Below, piece by piece: positions 38,009 to 47,874 of a DNA stretch of 64,000 nt. The stretch lies in assembly GCF_034059295.1 (NCBI RefSeq), contig NZ_CP139141.1, positions 727,001 through 791,000 on the forward strand, in the 5' to 3' direction. The notes under the pieces are model-generated. The model worked only from the letters and a program-made list of their open reading frames with translations. It was not told the origin of the DNA and searched no databases. A program made the position numbers and the translations under genes. The stretch is from Pseudomonas sp. HR96 (GTDB taxonomy: Bacteria; Pseudomonadota; Gammaproteobacteria; Pseudomonadales; Pseudomonadaceae). Numbering within the stretch: position 1 is the first letter of the stretch; the number at the start of each line of letters is the position of its first letter.

Positions 38009-39622
38009 TCAATCCGCCAGCTGAATCCGGTTGCGCCCCGCGCCCTTGGCCAGATACAAGGCGGCGTCGGCCCGCGAGGCCATGTTCAGGCCATCGAAGA
38101 CGGTGTTGAGCTGCGCCACGCCGGCACTGAAGGTGCAGGTGAAATCCTGGGGTTGTGCCGGGTAGTTGATCTCGGCGAAGCGCTCGCGAATCTCGTCCAG
38201 TACCAGCCTGGCGGCCTCCAGGTCGGTGTCCGGCATGACGATGGCGAATTCTTCGCCACCATAGCGGCCAATGAAATCGGTCTTGCGCAGGCGCTGCTTG
38301 AGGAACAGCGACAGGCTCTTGATCACCCGGTCGCCCATGGGGTGGCCATGGCCGTCGTTGACCTGCTTGAAGTGGTCGATGTCGAGCATGGCGAAGCATA
38401 GCGGCTTGTCTTCGCGGCGCGCGCGGAAACTGCAATCCTCCAGCAGTTGCAGGATATGCGTGTGGTTGTACAGCCCGGTGAGGCTGTCGCGGACCATCCG
38501 CGACTTGAGGTTGCGCGCCCGCGCGGCGCGGTTGCGCACGGTGGTGATCAGGTGGCGCGAGCGGATCGGCTTGGTGAGGAAGTCGTCACCGCCCTCGCTC
38601 ATGGCGTCCAGCTGCTTGTCCAGGTCGTCTTCGGCGGAAAGGTAGATGATCGGCACGCTGACATAGCGATCATTGTGGCGGATGACCTTGGCCAGTTCCG
38701 TGCCGGTGCAGCCGGGCATGTACATGTCGAGGATGATCAGGTCGGGCTGGAAATCCGCCAGTTCGGCCATGGCCTGGATCGGGTCGGTGAGACTGCGGGT
38801 GACGATCCCGGCGCTGTTGAGCAGGCGCTCGGTGTGCATCGCCTGGGCCCGCGAATCGTCGATGACCAGCACGCGGAACGGCTCGTAATGGGCGACACAG
38901 GTGAGGATCTCGATCTTTTCCAGCAGGCTGGAAGCCTCCAGGGTGCCGCTGAGAAACTCCTGGCCGCCGGCGCGCACGGCGGCCAGGCGGGTTGGCGTGT
39001 CGGTTTCGTGGAGGCTGAAGAACAGCAGCGGCAGCTTGTGCTCCAGGCCTTCCTGGGCCTGCTCGGCCAGCCGCAGACCGACCCCGCTGCCGGCAAAATC
39101 CACGTCCATGACGATGGCCGCAGGATGACGTTCGGCCATGGAGGCCTGAAAGGCGCTGGCCGATTCCATGGCCTGGGCGCTGAGCCCGAAGAACTCCAGC
39201 TGGGTGCTCAGCCGCTCGGCCCGGTCGAAGTCCTGCAAGGCGATGTAGATCGGCTTGCGCAAGGGCGGCAGCAGGGTCTGGTCGAGCTCGTCGCCATGGC
39301 GCAGGCCGGTGCGTGACAGGCGATGCATCAGGCGGTTGAGCTCGTTGATCGATTCGCTGGTCAGGCGGTTGTGGTTGTCCTGCACTTTTTGCAGCGTCTC
39401 GCCGATGCTGCGGGCCAGCAGTACATGTTCCGGCTGTTCGAAGCGTTCGGCGAAGCGCTGCAGGCGCAGGTTGGCTTCGCCGAACTCGGCCAGGTCCACG
39501 GCTGACCATTCGCTGCGGTGCAGGCGCTGCCAGATCTCCAGGATCTGTCGGGCCTGGTGGATCACGCGCTGGGCGAAATGATGCTTGAGACGCTGACGGC
39601 TGGGGTCTTCTGGCTCGGTCAT
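38009..39622 (-). CDS. gcbA: GGDEF response regulator, GcbA-like diguanylate cyclase
   Basis: A 537-residue cytoplasmic regulator. It has a helical N-terminus (1-115), a degenerate receiver-like domain (about 125-245), a true receiver (about 255-370) with VLVIDDSRA and acceptor Asp in LIILDMYMPGCTG, and a C-terminal GGDEF domain. The active site reads GGEEF at 455-459 and the inhibitory I-site RKTD at 446-449, at the canonical five-residue spacing, so it should make c-di-GMP and be feedback-inhibited. Domain order and location between dsbD and DUF2333 match the GcbA/PA4843 family, which promotes attachment. Confidence 0.88.
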   Translation of the reverse strand: MTEPEDPSRQRLKHHFAQRVIHQARQILEIWQRLHRSEWSAVDLAEFGEANLRLQRFAERFEQPEHVLLARSIGETLQKVQDNHNRLTSESINELNRLMHRLSRTGLRHGDELDQTLLPPLRKPIYIALQDFDRAERLSTQLEFFGLSAQAMESASAFQASMAERHPAAIVMDVDFAGSGVGLRLAEQAQEGLEHKLPLLFFSLHETDTPTRLAAVRAGGQEFLSGTLEASSLLEKIEILTCVAHYEPFRVLVIDDSRAQAMHTERLLNSAGIVTRSLTDPIQAMAELADFQPDLIILDMYMPGCTGTELAKVIRHNDRYVSVPIIYLSAEDDLDKQLDAMSEGGDDFLTKPIRSRHLITTVRNRAARARNLKSRMVRDSLTGLYNHTHILQLLEDCSFRARREDKPLCFAMLDIDHFKQVNDGHGHPMGDRVIKSLSLFLKQRLRKTDFIGRYGGEEFAIVMPDTDLEAARLVLDEIRERFAEINYPAQPQDFTCTFSAGVAQLNTVFDGLNMASRADAALYLAKGAGRNRIQLAD

Positions 39623-39861
39623 GGTGGGCTACTGAGAAAGAAACTGAAGGGGTGCTTCAGTGGTGGCCCCATGCTATCACCTCTTCGTGAATAACCGAAT
39701 GTCTGGCGCCAGAAAACTGCGCTCAACGGTCGTGCAACATGATGACCGGTTGGTCAAATAGGATTGCCTGCCGGCTTGTTCTATAGTGCGTTGCCTGAAC
39801 GCACCATGTGCGAGGGCTGCGGTCCAACCGTTGAATTCTGAGATAGACAAGGGACATAGCC

Positions 39862-40959
39862 ATGCTGGACTGGAAGAACCGCACGGGCAAGACCGACGGC
39901 GCGACAGGGCGCAAGCCTGACGTGGAGACTGCCCCGAGTGGCACGAGCACTCGTTCGCGTGGTTACCTGGGCGGGCTGGTACTGAGCCGCGGATTGCTGT
40001 CGCTGATCGCCATCTACCTGCTGGTGACCGGCGGCCTGGGCTGGTACTGGAGCGAGGAGCCCGCGCTGTTTCCGGTGCAGCAGGACGCGCAGATGTCGGC
40101 CGAGCGCGACGGCAAGAAAATGGTCGTGGGCTACACCACGGTGCAAACCCTGAAGACCGTTGCCGGCACCCTGCTCGACAAGCCCGGTGGCTATATTTCC
40201 AACGACCGTTTCCCGCCAGGCCTGTGGATGGACAACATGCCCAGCTGGGAATATGGCGTGCTGGTCCAGGTACGCGACATGACCCGCGCGCTGCGCAAGG
40301 ACTTCGCCCGCTCGCAGTCGCAGTCGGCCGAAGACGGCGACCTGGCCAAGGCCGAACCGCTGTTCAACTTCGACAACCGCAGCTGGGTGCTGCCGTCCAG
40401 CGAATCGCAGTACCAGGACGGCATCAACGCGTTGACCCGCTACCAGAACCGCCTGGCCGACCCGGCGCAGAACAACGCCCTGTTCTATGCCCGCGCCGAC
40501 AACCTGAACAACTGGCTGGGCGACGTCGGTACGCGCCTGGGCTCGCTGTCCCAGCGCCTCTCGGCCAGCGTTGGCCGGGTCAAGCTGAACGCCTCGCTGA
40601 AGACCGAAGCGGTGGTGCCAGGCCAGGCGCCGCAGGTCGACGAAGAAGTGGTGGAAACCCCGTGGATGCAGATCGACAACGTCTTCTATGAAGCACGGGG
40701 TCAGGCCTGGGCGCTGTCCCACCTGCTGCGCGCGGTGGAAGTCGATTTCGCCGACGTGCTGGCCAAGAAGAACGCCACGGTCAGCGTGCGCCAGATCATC
40801 CGCGAGCTGGAAGCTTCGCAGGAGCCGGTCTGGAGCCCGATGATCCTCAATGGTAGCGGCTTCGGCATCCTGGCCAACCATTCGCTGGTCATGGCCAACT
40901 ATATTTCCCGCGCCAACGCCGCCGTCATCGACCTGCGTCAGCTGCTGTCGCAGGGATGA
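39862..40959 (+). CDS. DUF2333 family membrane-anchored protein
   Basis: A 365-residue protein of the DUF2333 family, function unknown. One N-terminal membrane helix (LSRGLLSLIAIYLLVTGGLGWYW, about 41-63) follows a short cytoplasmic tail. The large remainder is probably periplasmic, with TVQTLKTVAGTLLDKPGGYISNDRFPPG near 93 and a helical C-terminus. A -10-like TATAGT lies at 39782-39787. It is divergent from the GGDEF gene and its stop overlaps the Nudix gene start (ATGATG), so the two are coupled. Confidence 0.88.
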   Translation: MLDWKNRTGKTDGATGRKPDVETAPSGTSTRSRGYLGGLVLSRGLLSLIAIYLLVTGGLGWYWSEEPALFPVQQDAQMSAERDGKKMVVGYTTVQTLKTVAGTLLDKPGGYISNDRFPPGLWMDNMPSWEYGVLVQVRDMTRALRKDFARSQSQSAEDGDLAKAEPLFNFDNRSWVLPSSESQYQDGINALTRYQNRLADPAQNNALFYARADNLNNWLGDVGTRLGSLSQRLSASVGRVKLNASLKTEAVVPGQAPQVDEEVVETPWMQIDNVFYEARGQAWALSHLLRAVEVDFADVLAKKNATVSVRQIIRELEASQEPVWSPMILNGSGFGILANHSLVMANYISRANAAVIDLRQLLSQG

Positions 40960-41489
40960 TGCCTGGCAACCCAAAGGAGGCCGCGCACCGCGCCGCCTCC
41001 GACGCCGAATCCATCGCCTGGGTCGACGAAGACGACACTCTGCTCGGTGCGCTGCCACGTGGCGAACTGCGTGAGCGCGGCCTGATCGGGCGCGGCACCT
41101 TCATTCTGTTGTTCAACTCGGCCGGCGAGCTGTGCGTGCACCGGCGCACCCTGAGCAAGGCGCTGTATCCCGGCTACTGGGACGTGGCGGCGGGCGGCAT
41201 GGTCCAGGCCGACGAGAGCTACGAGCTGTCGGCGGCGCGCGAGCTGGAAGAGGAGCTGGGTGTGGCAGGCGTCGAGCTGGTCGCCCACGAGCGTTTCTAC
41301 TTCGACCAACCTGGCAACCGGCTCTGGTGCGCGGTGTTTTCTGCGGTGTGGGACGGCCCCCTGTGCCTGCAGCCAGAAGAGGTGCTGGAGGCGCGGTTCA
41401 TGCCCGTCGCCGAAGCCTTGCGGCGCAGCCAGAGCGAGCCCTACTGCCCTGATTCGCTGATGGCGCTCAAGCACGTGCTCAGCCCATGA
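40956..41489 (+). CDS. Nudix hydrolase
   Basis: A 177-residue Nudix hydrolase that should cleave a nucleoside diphosphate linked to another group; substrate unknown. The Nudix box GX5EX7REUXEEXGU is present as GGMVQADESYELSAARELEEELG, with the catalytic Glu residues intact, about residues 78-100. VDEDDTLLGALPRGELRERGL and FILLFNSAGELCVHRR near 49 resemble the YfcD/IDI-like branch. It overlaps the DUF2333 gene by 4 bases. Confidence 0.93.
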   Translation: MMPGNPKEAAHRAASDAESIAWVDEDDTLLGALPRGELRERGLIGRGTFILLFNSAGELCVHRRTLSKALYPGYWDVAAGGMVQADESYELSAARELEEELGVAGVELVAHERFYFDQPGNRLWCAVFSAVWDGPLCLQPEEVLEARFMPVAEALRRSQSEPYCPDSLMALKHVLSP

Positions 41490-41570
41490 AACTGCCCCTG
41501 GGCGGGGTACACAGCGCAGTTTTTTGCCGTTAAACTGCGCGGCCTATTCATCCTCCACAAAGGATCGCCG

Positions 41571-41942
41571 GTGGCCAAGAAAGCCGCATCCTTCGCCGCG
41601 CTCGGCGGCCTGGTCTTTTCCACGGACTCGGGCCGGCATTGCCCTGACTGCCGTCAGCCGATCGACGCCTGCACCTGCAAAAGCACTGCGATCCCGGAAG
41701 GGGATGGAATCGCTCGTGTGCGTCGAGAAAGCAAGGGCCGTGGCGGCAAGACGGTGACCACCATCACCGGGGTGCCCTTGCCGGCCGAAGCGCTCAAGGA
41801 GCTGGCCAGTACCCTCAAGCGCCGCTGCGGTACGGGGGGCGCCTTGAAGGACGGGGTGATCGAGATCCAGGGCGAGCATGTCGAGTTGCTGCTGGCCGAG
41901 TTGATCAAGCTCGGCTACAAGGCGAAAAAGTCCGGCGGCTGA
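41571..41942 (+). CDS. SUI1/YciH-type translation initiation factor
   Basis: A 123-residue bacterial SUI1 (eIF1-like) protein. The start is GTG at 41571, the only sensible initiation codon before AKKAASFAALGGLVFST. A Cys cluster HCPDCRQPIDACTC (about 23-36) may bind metal. The SUI1 domain includes VRRESKGRGGKTVTTITG near 50 and RCGTGGALKDGVIEIQGEH near 85. The bacterial protein can affect start-site fidelity in vitro; its in vivo role is unclear. It lies between the Nudix gene and speA. Confidence 0.95.
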   Translation: MAKKAASFAALGGLVFSTDSGRHCPDCRQPIDACTCKSTAIPEGDGIARVRRESKGRGGKTVTTITGVPLPAEALKELASTLKRRCGTGGALKDGVIEIQGEHVELLLAELIKLGYKAKKSGG

Positions 41943-42097
41943 GGCCGCAGCGCCCCGACGTTCTAAACTTGGCGCGCCCGGCAGGGTCGAACCTGCACAG
42001 ACACATCAATCGTCATCTTCATTTTCCAGACTGCCCGGACCCTGCCAGCGCATCGCCTGCAGGGCCCGCATTATCCGAATTTTCATAGGGGACCTCG

Positions 42098-44008
42098 ATG
42101 TCCGTACGACGCACACGCAAAGACGATGGCAGCCAATGGACCGTGGCCGACAGCCGCAGTGTTTATGGCATTCGCCATTGGGGCGCTGGCTATTTCGCGA
42201 TCAATGAAGCCGGGCGTGTCGAAGTGCGTCCCAACGGCCCGGGCAGCGCGCCGATCGACCTTTACGAACAGGTCGACGAGCTGCGCAAGAGTGGCCTGTC
42301 GCTGCCGTTGCTGGTGCGCTTTCCCGACATCCTGCAAGACCGCGTGCGCCAGCTGACCGGTGCCTTCGACGCCAACATCGAGCGCCTGGAGTACCAGAGC
42401 CAGTACACCGCGCTGTACCCGATCAAGGTCAACCAGCAGGAAGCGGTGGTGGAGAACATCATCGCCACGCAGAACGTTTCCATCGGCCTGGAAGCCGGTT
42501 CCAAGCCCGAGCTGCTGGCGGTGCTGGCCCTGGCGCCGAAGGGCGGCACTATAGTCTGCAACGGCTACAAGGACCGCGAATTCATTCGCCTGGCGCTGAT
42601 CGGCCAGAAGCTGGGGCACAACGTCTTCATCGTCATCGAGAAAGAATCGGAAGTGGCGCTGGTGATCGAGGAGGCGGCCGAGCTCAAGGTCAAGCCACAG
42701 GTCGGCCTGCGCGTGCGTCTGTCGTCGCTGGCTTCGAGCAAGTGGGCCGACACCGGGGGCGAGAAGTCCAAGTTCGGCCTGTCGGCCGCGCAGCTGATCT
42801 CGGTGGTCGAGCGCTTTCGCACTGCCGGCCTGGACCAGGGCATCCGCCTGCTGCACTTTCACATGGGTTCGCAGATCGCCAACCTGGCCGACTACCAGCA
42901 CGGCTTCAAAGAGGCCATCCGTTACTACGGCGAGCTGCGTGCGCTGGGCCTGCCGGTGGACCACATCGATGTCGGCGGCGGCCTGGGCGTCGACTATGAC
43001 GGCACCCACTCGCGCAACGCCAGCTCGATCAACTACGACATGGATGACTACGCCGGCGTCGTGGTCGGCATGCTCAAGGAGTTCTGCAACGCTCAGGGGC
43101 TGCCGCACCCGCACATCTTCTCGGAGAGCGGCCGCTCGCTGACCGCACACCACGCCATGCTGGTGGTGCAGGTCACCGACGTCGAGCGCCACAATGACGA
43201 CGTGCCGCAGATCGACGACAAGGAAAGCCTGCCCGAGACCGTGCAGTGGCTGGCCGACCTGCTGGGCCCCACCGACATCGAAATGGTCACCGAGACCTAC
43301 TGGCGTGCCACGCACTACATGAGCGACGTGGCCACCCAGTACGCCGACGGCAAGATCACCCTGGCCCAGAAGGCCTTGGCCGAGCAGTGCTACTTCGCCG
43401 TGTGCCGACGCCTGCACAACTCGCTCAAGGCACGCCAGCGCTCGCACCGCATGGTGCTCGATGAGCTCAACGACAAGTTGGCCGACAAATACATCTGCAA
43501 CTTCTCGGTGTTCCAGAGCCTGCCCGACACCTGGGCCATCGGCCAGGTGCTGCCGATCCTGCCGCTGCATCGCCTGGACGAAGAGCCACTGCGCCGCGCC
43601 GTGCTGCAGGACCTGACCTGCGACTCCGACGGCAAGATCAAGCAGTACGTCGACGAGCAGAGTATCGAGACCAGCCTGCCGGTGCATTCGCTGAACGAAG
43701 GTGAGGACTACCTGCTGGGGATCTTCCTGGTGGGCGCCTACCAGGAAATTCTCGGCGACATGCACAACCTGTTCGGTGACACCGACTCGGTGAACATCTA
43801 CCAGAACCCCAACGGCAGCGTGTACCACGCCGGCATCGAGACCCACGACACCATCGAGGACATGCTGCGCTACGTGCACCTGTCGCCCGAAGAGCTGATG
43901 ACCCACTATCGTGACAAGGTCGCCAGCGCTTCGATCAGCACCCGTGAACGTACCCAGTACCTGGACGCGCTGCGTCTGGGCCTGACCCGTTCCTCGTACC
44001 TGTCGTAA
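42098..44008 (+). CDS. speA: Biosynthetic arginine decarboxylase SpeA
   Basis: PLP enzyme converting arginine to agmatine, the first step of putrescine synthesis from arginine. It has 636 residues, normal for the family. It starts [19 protein letters not shown]. The PLP Lys is Lys110 in [11 protein letters not shown]. Further conserved parts are [20 protein letters not shown] near 253, [13 protein letters not shown] near 291 and the C-terminal [19 protein letters not shown] ribosome-binding site precedes the ATG. The 155 bases upstream carry its probable promoter. Confidence 0.97.
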   Translation: MSVRRTRKDDGSQWTVADSRSVYGIRHWGAGYFAINEAGRVEVRPNGPGSAPIDLYEQVDELRKSGLSLPLLVRFPDILQDRVRQLTGAFDANIERLEYQSQYTALYPIKVNQQEAVVENIIATQNVSIGLEAGSKPELLAVLALAPKGGTIVCNGYKDREFIRLALIGQKLGHNVFIVIEKESEVALVIEEAAELKVKPQVGLRVRLSSLASSKWADTGGEKSKFGLSAAQLISVVERFRTAGLDQGIRLLHFHMGSQIANLADYQHGFKEAIRYYGELRALGLPVDHIDVGGGLGVDYDGTHSRNASSINYDMDDYAGVVVGMLKEFCNAQGLPHPHIFSESGRSLTAHHAMLVVQVTDVERHNDDVPQIDDKESLPETVQWLADLLGPTDIEMVTETYWRATHYMSDVATQYADGKITLAQKALAEQCYFAVCRRLHNSLKARQRSHRMVLDELNDKLADKYICNFSVFQSLPDTWAIGQVLPILPLHRLDEEPLRRAVLQDLTCDSDGKIKQYVDEQSIETSLPVHSLNEGEDYLLGIFLVGAYQEILGDMHNLFGDTDSVNIYQNPNGSVYHAGIETHDTIEDMLRYVHLSPEELMTHYRDKVASASISTRERTQYLDALRLGLTRSSYLS

Positions 44009-44012
44009 GCCG

Positions 44013-44861
44013 ATGCGGGCGCTGCGGCGGGTCATCGGCCTGGGGCTGATGGTCATGCTGGCAGGCTGCTCACGGCTGGGCCTGATCGACTGGTTGACCC
44101 CCGACCGCGGCTACCACTTGGTAGCCGGCATCGATTATGGCCAGGGGCCGCGCCAGCAGCTGGACCTGTACCAGCCTTCCACACCACTGCCGGCGCACCC
44201 GGTGGTGGTGTTTTTCTATGGCGGCAGCTGGAACAGCGGCCAGCGCGGCGACTACCGCTTCGTCGCCCAGGCACTGGCCAGCCGCGGCATCCTGGTAGCG
44301 GTCGCCGACTACCGGCTGTATCCGCAGGTGCGCTACCCGGCGTTTCTCGATGACAACGCGCAGGCGGTGGCCTGGGTCTACCGGCATGTCGCCGAGTATG
44401 GCGGCAACCCGCAGCGGTTGTTCCTGATGGGCCACAGCTCCGGCGCCTACAACGCAGCGATGCTGGCACTGGACCCGGCGCGGCTGGCGGCGGTTGGCCT
44501 CTCCCCAGCCATCATCAAGGGTTGGATTGGCCTGGCCGGTCCTTATGATTTTCTGCCTGTGGAAGACAAGGAAGTGCGCCCGGTGTTCTTCTATCCGGAT
44601 TCACCGGTCGATTCGCAGCCGATCAACCATGTGCAAGCCGGGGCACCGCCGGCCCTGCTGCTGGCGGCCAACAGCGACAGCTTCGTCAACCCGGTGCGCA
44701 ACACCGGCGGCCTGGCGCGGCGCCTGCGCGAAGTCGGCGTGCCGGTGCGGGTGCGCTACTTCGATCACCTCAACCACGCCACCCTGGTCGGCGCCATGGC
44801 TTGGCCACTGGCCTGGCTGGCGCCGGTGCGCGATGAGGTGGTGGGGTTTGTCAGTCAGTAG
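44013..44861 (+). CDS. Alpha/beta hydrolase with lipoprotein signal
   Basis: A 282-residue serine hydrolase of the carboxylesterase/BD-FAE type. The N-terminus LGLMVMLAGCSRLG ends in a lipobox (LAGC), so it is probably a lipoprotein. FFYGGSWNSGQRGDYRF near residue 68 is the oxyanion-hole HGG motif in variant form, GHSSGAYNAAML near 140 carries the nucleophile Ser, and the C-terminal DHLNHATLVG carries the catalytic His. It starts 4 bases after speA and its 3' end overlaps the convergent MATE gene by 11 bases. Substrate unknown. Confidence 0.88.
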   Translation: MRALRRVIGLGLMVMLAGCSRLGLIDWLTPDRGYHLVAGIDYGQGPRQQLDLYQPSTPLPAHPVVVFFYGGSWNSGQRGDYRFVAQALASRGILVAVADYRLYPQVRYPAFLDDNAQAVAWVYRHVAEYGGNPQRLFLMGHSSGAYNAAMLALDPARLAAVGLSPAIIKGWIGLAGPYDFLPVEDKEVRPVFFYPDSPVDSQPINHVQAGAPPALLLAANSDSFVNPVRNTGGLARRLREVGVPVRVRYFDHLNHATLVGAMAWPLAWLAPVRDEVVGFVSQ

Positions 44862-46197
44862 CGCCCAGCCACGCATCGCGTCGTCGCAAGCGCCAGCCGA
44901 TCAGCCCCAGGGTCACGGCGCGCAGCGCCATGAACAGCAGAAAGCTCACCCATAGCCCATGATTGCCCAAGCCCATGCTCAACCAGGCCACGGGCAGGAT
45001 GATCGCCACACTGACCAGCATGCCGTTGCGCATCTCGCGGGCGCGGGTGGCGCCGATGAACAGGCCGTCGAGCAGGTAACTCCACACGGCCACCAGCGGC
45101 AGCAGCGCCAGGTACGGCAGGTAGACGTAGGCCGTCTCGCGCACGCTGGCGATATCGGTCTGCAGGTCGATGAACAGATGGCCGCCCAACAGGAACAGCA
45201 GGGCGAAGGCCAAGCTGGCCAGCAGCGACCAGCCACAGGCAACCACCAGCGATCGGCGCAGGCCATCACGGTCGCGTGCGCCGATCGCGTGGCCGCACAG
45301 TGCCTCCACCGCATGGGCCAGGCCGTCCAGTGCCTGCGCAGTGAGCATCAGGCCGTTGAGCAGCAGGGCGTTGGCCGCCACCGTGGCGTCGCCGAGCCGC
45401 GCGCCTTGCACAGTGATCAGGAAAAACACACCCTGCAAGGCCAGGCTGCGAATGAAGATGTCGCGATTGACTGCCAGCAACGGCCGCCAGTTGTGCCAGC
45501 GGCGCAAGGCCGCCCAGGCGACCTGGCCGGGGTAGCGGCGCAGTGCTGGGCGGGTCAGCATCAGACCCAGCAACACCCCGGCCCATTCGGCCACCACCGA
45601 AGCGCGCGCCGAGCCCAGCACGCCCCAGTCCAGCCCCAGCACAAACCACAGGTTGAGGACGATGTTCAGCAGGTTGGTGGCCAGCAGAATGGCCAGCGGC
45701 GCCCGGGCGTTCTGGGTACCGAGAAACCAGCCGATCAGAGCGAAAGTGCCCAGGGCCGCCGGCAGCCCCAGCAGGCGGGTGTTGAAGAAGTCGCGGGTGG
45801 TTTGCGCCAGGTCCGCCGAGGGTTGCATCAGGCTCAGGGCGAAGTGGCTGAAGGGCAGCCCGACCAGTCCCAGCAGCAGCGAGAACAGCAGCGCCAGCAT
45901 CAGCCCCTGGGCCAGCACCTGGCGCAGTCCGGCGCCGTCGTTGCGCCCCGAGGCCAGGGCGGCGAAGCCGGTGGCGCCCATGCGCAGGAAACCCATGGCC
46001 CAGGCCAGCAGCGAATAGAGGCTGCCGCCTACGGCTACGGCGCCCAGCTGGTGGGCGTGGGGCAGGTGGCCGATCACCGCACTGTCGACCAATGCCACCA
46101 GCGGTACGGAAATATTCGAGAGAATCATGGGCGCAGCCAGCGCCCAGACCTTGCGGTGAGTGGCACGGTGGCGCCAGTCGGCCAGCAGTTGCGACAT
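44851..46197 (-). CDS. MATE family efflux transporter (DinF-like)
   Basis: A 448-residue multidrug and toxin extrusion family protein with twelve predicted membrane segments. The N-terminal VWALAAPMILSNISVPLVALVDSAVIGHL and the repeated LRMGATGFAALASGRND near 73 are typical of the DinF branch, which exports cationic compounds using the Na+ or H+ gradient. It begins 10 bases after the small membrane protein gene at 46208-46501. Its stop lies inside the convergent hydrolase gene's 3' end. Confidence 0.93.
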   Translation of the reverse strand: MSQLLADWRHRATHRKVWALAAPMILSNISVPLVALVDSAVIGHLPHAHQLGAVAVGGSLYSLLAWAMGFLRMGATGFAALASGRNDGAGLRQVLAQGLMLALLFSLLLGLVGLPFSHFALSLMQPSADLAQTTRDFFNTRLLGLPAALGTFALIGWFLGTQNARAPLAILLATNLLNIVLNLWFVLGLDWGVLGSARASVVAEWAGVLLGLMLTRPALRRYPGQVAWAALRRWHNWRPLLAVNRDIFIRSLALQGVFFLITVQGARLGDATVAANALLLNGLMLTAQALDGLAHAVEALCGHAIGARDRDGLRRSLVVACGWSLLASLAFALLFLLGGHLFIDLQTDIASVRETAYVYLPYLALLPLVAVWSYLLDGLFIGATRAREMRNGMLVSVAIILPVAWLSMGLGNHGLWVSFLLFMALRAVTLGLIGWRLRRRDAWLGATD

Positions 46198-46207
46198 CGA
46201 GAAGGCC

Positions 46208-46501
46208 TTAGCGAATGATCCAGCTCAGCAGCCACAGGCCCAGCAAGGCCCAGATGATGCCGCTGATGATGGCCGCGCGCATGAACGCGCGCACCGCCGA
46301 ATAGAGAAATACCAGGCCCACTACCAGGCCGATGATGCTGATCAGCGAGGTGTCCATGCCCAAGGTGCGTGACAGGCCCTCGACGAAGTTGCCTCCGGCG
46401 TGGCCGAGCAAGTTGAACAGCCAGCCCAGGCTGTCGACCACAAAGCGAATGACCGCGCCCAGCGCCTGGCCGAGCCACTCGAAAAAGCCATCTACTTGCA
46501 T
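46208..46501 (-). CDS. Small membrane protein of unknown function
   Basis: A 97-residue protein beginning MQVDGFFEWLGQALGAVIRFVVDSLG. An amphipathic first half precedes two membrane helices, about 53-67 (LISIIGLVVGLVFLYSAV) and 75-95 (AAIISGIIWALLGLWLLSWII). It does not match any named family I know. It sits directly upstream of the MATE gene (10 bases) and is probably co-transcribed with it. Confidence 0.75.
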   Translation of the reverse strand: MQVDGFFEWLGQALGAVIRFVVDSLGWLFNLLGHAGGNFVEGLSRTLGMDTSLISIIGLVVGLVFLYSAVRAFMRAAIISGIIWALLGLWLLSWIIR

Positions 46502-46641
46502 GCGTGTTTCCTGTCGGTCTGAAGGCAGTCTCTGGTGATCAGAGCAGCGCCGAATTCGAGTCTTGGGCCATTGCCCGCGGTCGGGAGTTCCCTGCTGGAC
46601 CCGACCAACGGCGGCACGACTGAATAGTAGGGGCTAACGGC

Positions 46642-47112
46642 CTACTGAAGCCAGAACAACGACAGGACAAAACCTGCCAGCAGGAACGGCGAGAAGGGCG
46701 GATTGATGCTAGTGGCCGGCTCCAATGGGTGCAGCAGGCGGCGCGTGCGCGGCTTGAGCCGAGCCCAGATGCGCGGGCCGATCAAGGCCCATATGACCAG
46801 GGTGAGGATGGCGCCGACGAAGGTACCCAGCAGGTGCATGCGGTCGCTGGCCAGGGCCAGCCCGGCCAGCAGCTTGACGTCGCTGGCGTCCAGGCGGCCG
46901 GACAGGTAGCCGGGGAAGGTCAGCAGCATCGACAGGGCCAGCGCGTAGCCGCCCTCGCTGACGCTGGCGCCCAGCCAGGTGTGGCCGGTACTGAACAGCA
47001 CCAGCAAGGCCAGCGCCGCGCCGCCCAGGGTCAGGCTGTTGGTGATGCGCCGCTGGCGGATGTCCTGCTCGGCGCAGAGGGTGAACCAGATGACCAATAT
47101 CAGGTTTTGCAT
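46642..47112 (-). CDS. A24-family prepilin peptidase (Flp/CpaA type), orphan
   Basis: A 156-residue membrane peptidase of the short FppA/CpaA form, lacking the N-terminal methylase domain. The two catalytic Asp are present: the first in EQDIRQRRITN near residue 17, the second in DASDVKLLAG near 77, where the usual GxGD reads DASD. About four membrane helices. It would process Flp-type or pseudopilin precursors after a Gly, but no tad/flp or type II secretion genes are in the window. Terminator-like sequence separates it from the DUF4136 gene upstream. Confidence 0.87.
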   Translation of the reverse strand: MQNLILVIWFTLCAEQDIRQRRITNSLTLGGAALALLVLFSTGHTWLGASVSEGGYALALSMLLTFPGYLSGRLDASDVKLLAGLALASDRMHLLGTFVGAILTLVIWALIGPRIWARLKPRTRRLLHPLEPATSINPPFSPFLLAGFVLSLFWLQ

Positions 47113-47217
47113 CGTTAGACGTCCCTTGTGTCTGCCGACGTGTCGAAGCGATCACTCGCTGCCTGCTCGCTTCTGTCAGGGTAGACGCGATCTGGCCAAG
47201 GGTGTTCCGCTGGCGAC

Positions 47218-47244
47218 AAAATGCTGCCGCAGCGGGCAGCTTTT
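47218..47244. terminator. Bidirectional terminator after the DUF4136 genes
   Basis: GCTGCC (47223-47228) and GGCAGC (47235-47240) form a stem with a 6-base loop, flanked by AAAA and TTTT. It lies 19 bases past the stop of the DUF4136 gene at 47264 and would end that operon on the minus strand. Confidence 0.7.
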
Positions 47245-47263
47245 CATGCCCAACGGCAATCCG

Positions 47264-47830
47264 TCAGTGCGGCGGGTAGCTGGAAAGCACCTCGGCCACG
47301 GATTTGCGGATGGTGTCGCTGCGCTGCTGCGGGCCGGCATCGCCGCTGTTGTCGATGTGCTCGGCACTGGCCCGCCACACCAGCTTGCCGTCGCGGCCGT
47401 CGAGCAGGTCGATCTGCACCGTGGCCACTTTGTAGTCGATGGTGCGCGTCTCGGTATAGATCGGCGCGCCCCAGCCGCCGCCCCAGTAGCCACCCCACAG
47501 CGGGGGCTGGCTGACGATCTGCTGCTGGCGGTTGTCTACGATCCACCACGTCTGCACATCGAGGTCGGCCTTGCTGCCCGCCGGGGCGGGACGCAGGCCG
47601 CGCTGGTCGAGCTGCTCGCTGACCGCCTGGCGGATGCGCTGCTCGGTCAGGTCGCTGCGGATGCGCGGGTCATCGGGCCGGTATTGCAGCACCGGGTCCT
47701 TGAAGGCCCAGGTACGATAGCCGGCGAAGTCGCGGCTGGCGTCATAGTCGGCCACCGGTCGGTAGGCCTGGCAGGCCCCGAGCAGCAGGCTCAGGGACAG
47801 CGTCAGGGCGATTCGAGCGGGCAGGGTCAT
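47264..47830 (-). CDS. DUF4136 lipoprotein 1
   Basis: A 188-residue DUF4136 protein with a lipoprotein signal (LSLSLLLGACQAYRP). It begins after the lipid Cys with VADYDASRDFAGYRTWAF, the family's typical start, then [17 protein letters not shown] near 65. A Gly/Trp-rich loop (PPLWGGYWGGGWG) near 108 and a C-terminal beta-rich half with VQIDLLDGRDGKLVWRASAE follow. Envelope-located; function unknown. It is the second of two adjacent DUF4136 genes, 44 bases apart, which look like a duplication. Confidence 0.88.
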   Translation of the reverse strand: MTLPARIALTLSLSLLLGACQAYRPVADYDASRDFAGYRTWAFKDPVLQYRPDDPRIRSDLTEQRIRQAVSEQLDQRGLRPAPAGSKADLDVQTWWIVDNRQQQIVSQPPLWGGYWGGGWGAPIYTETRTIDYKVATVQIDLLDGRDGKLVWRASAEHIDNSGDAGPQQRSDTIRKSVAEVLSSYPPH

Positions 47831-47874
47831 GGCAGTTCTCCTTGCTAGGCAGCTTCACAACGGGACCGCCCGCC

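Noticed and set aside
42083..44056. Minus-strand open frame of 657 codons
   Set aside because: Complete antisense shadow of speA, which has all its conserved residues on the plus strand.
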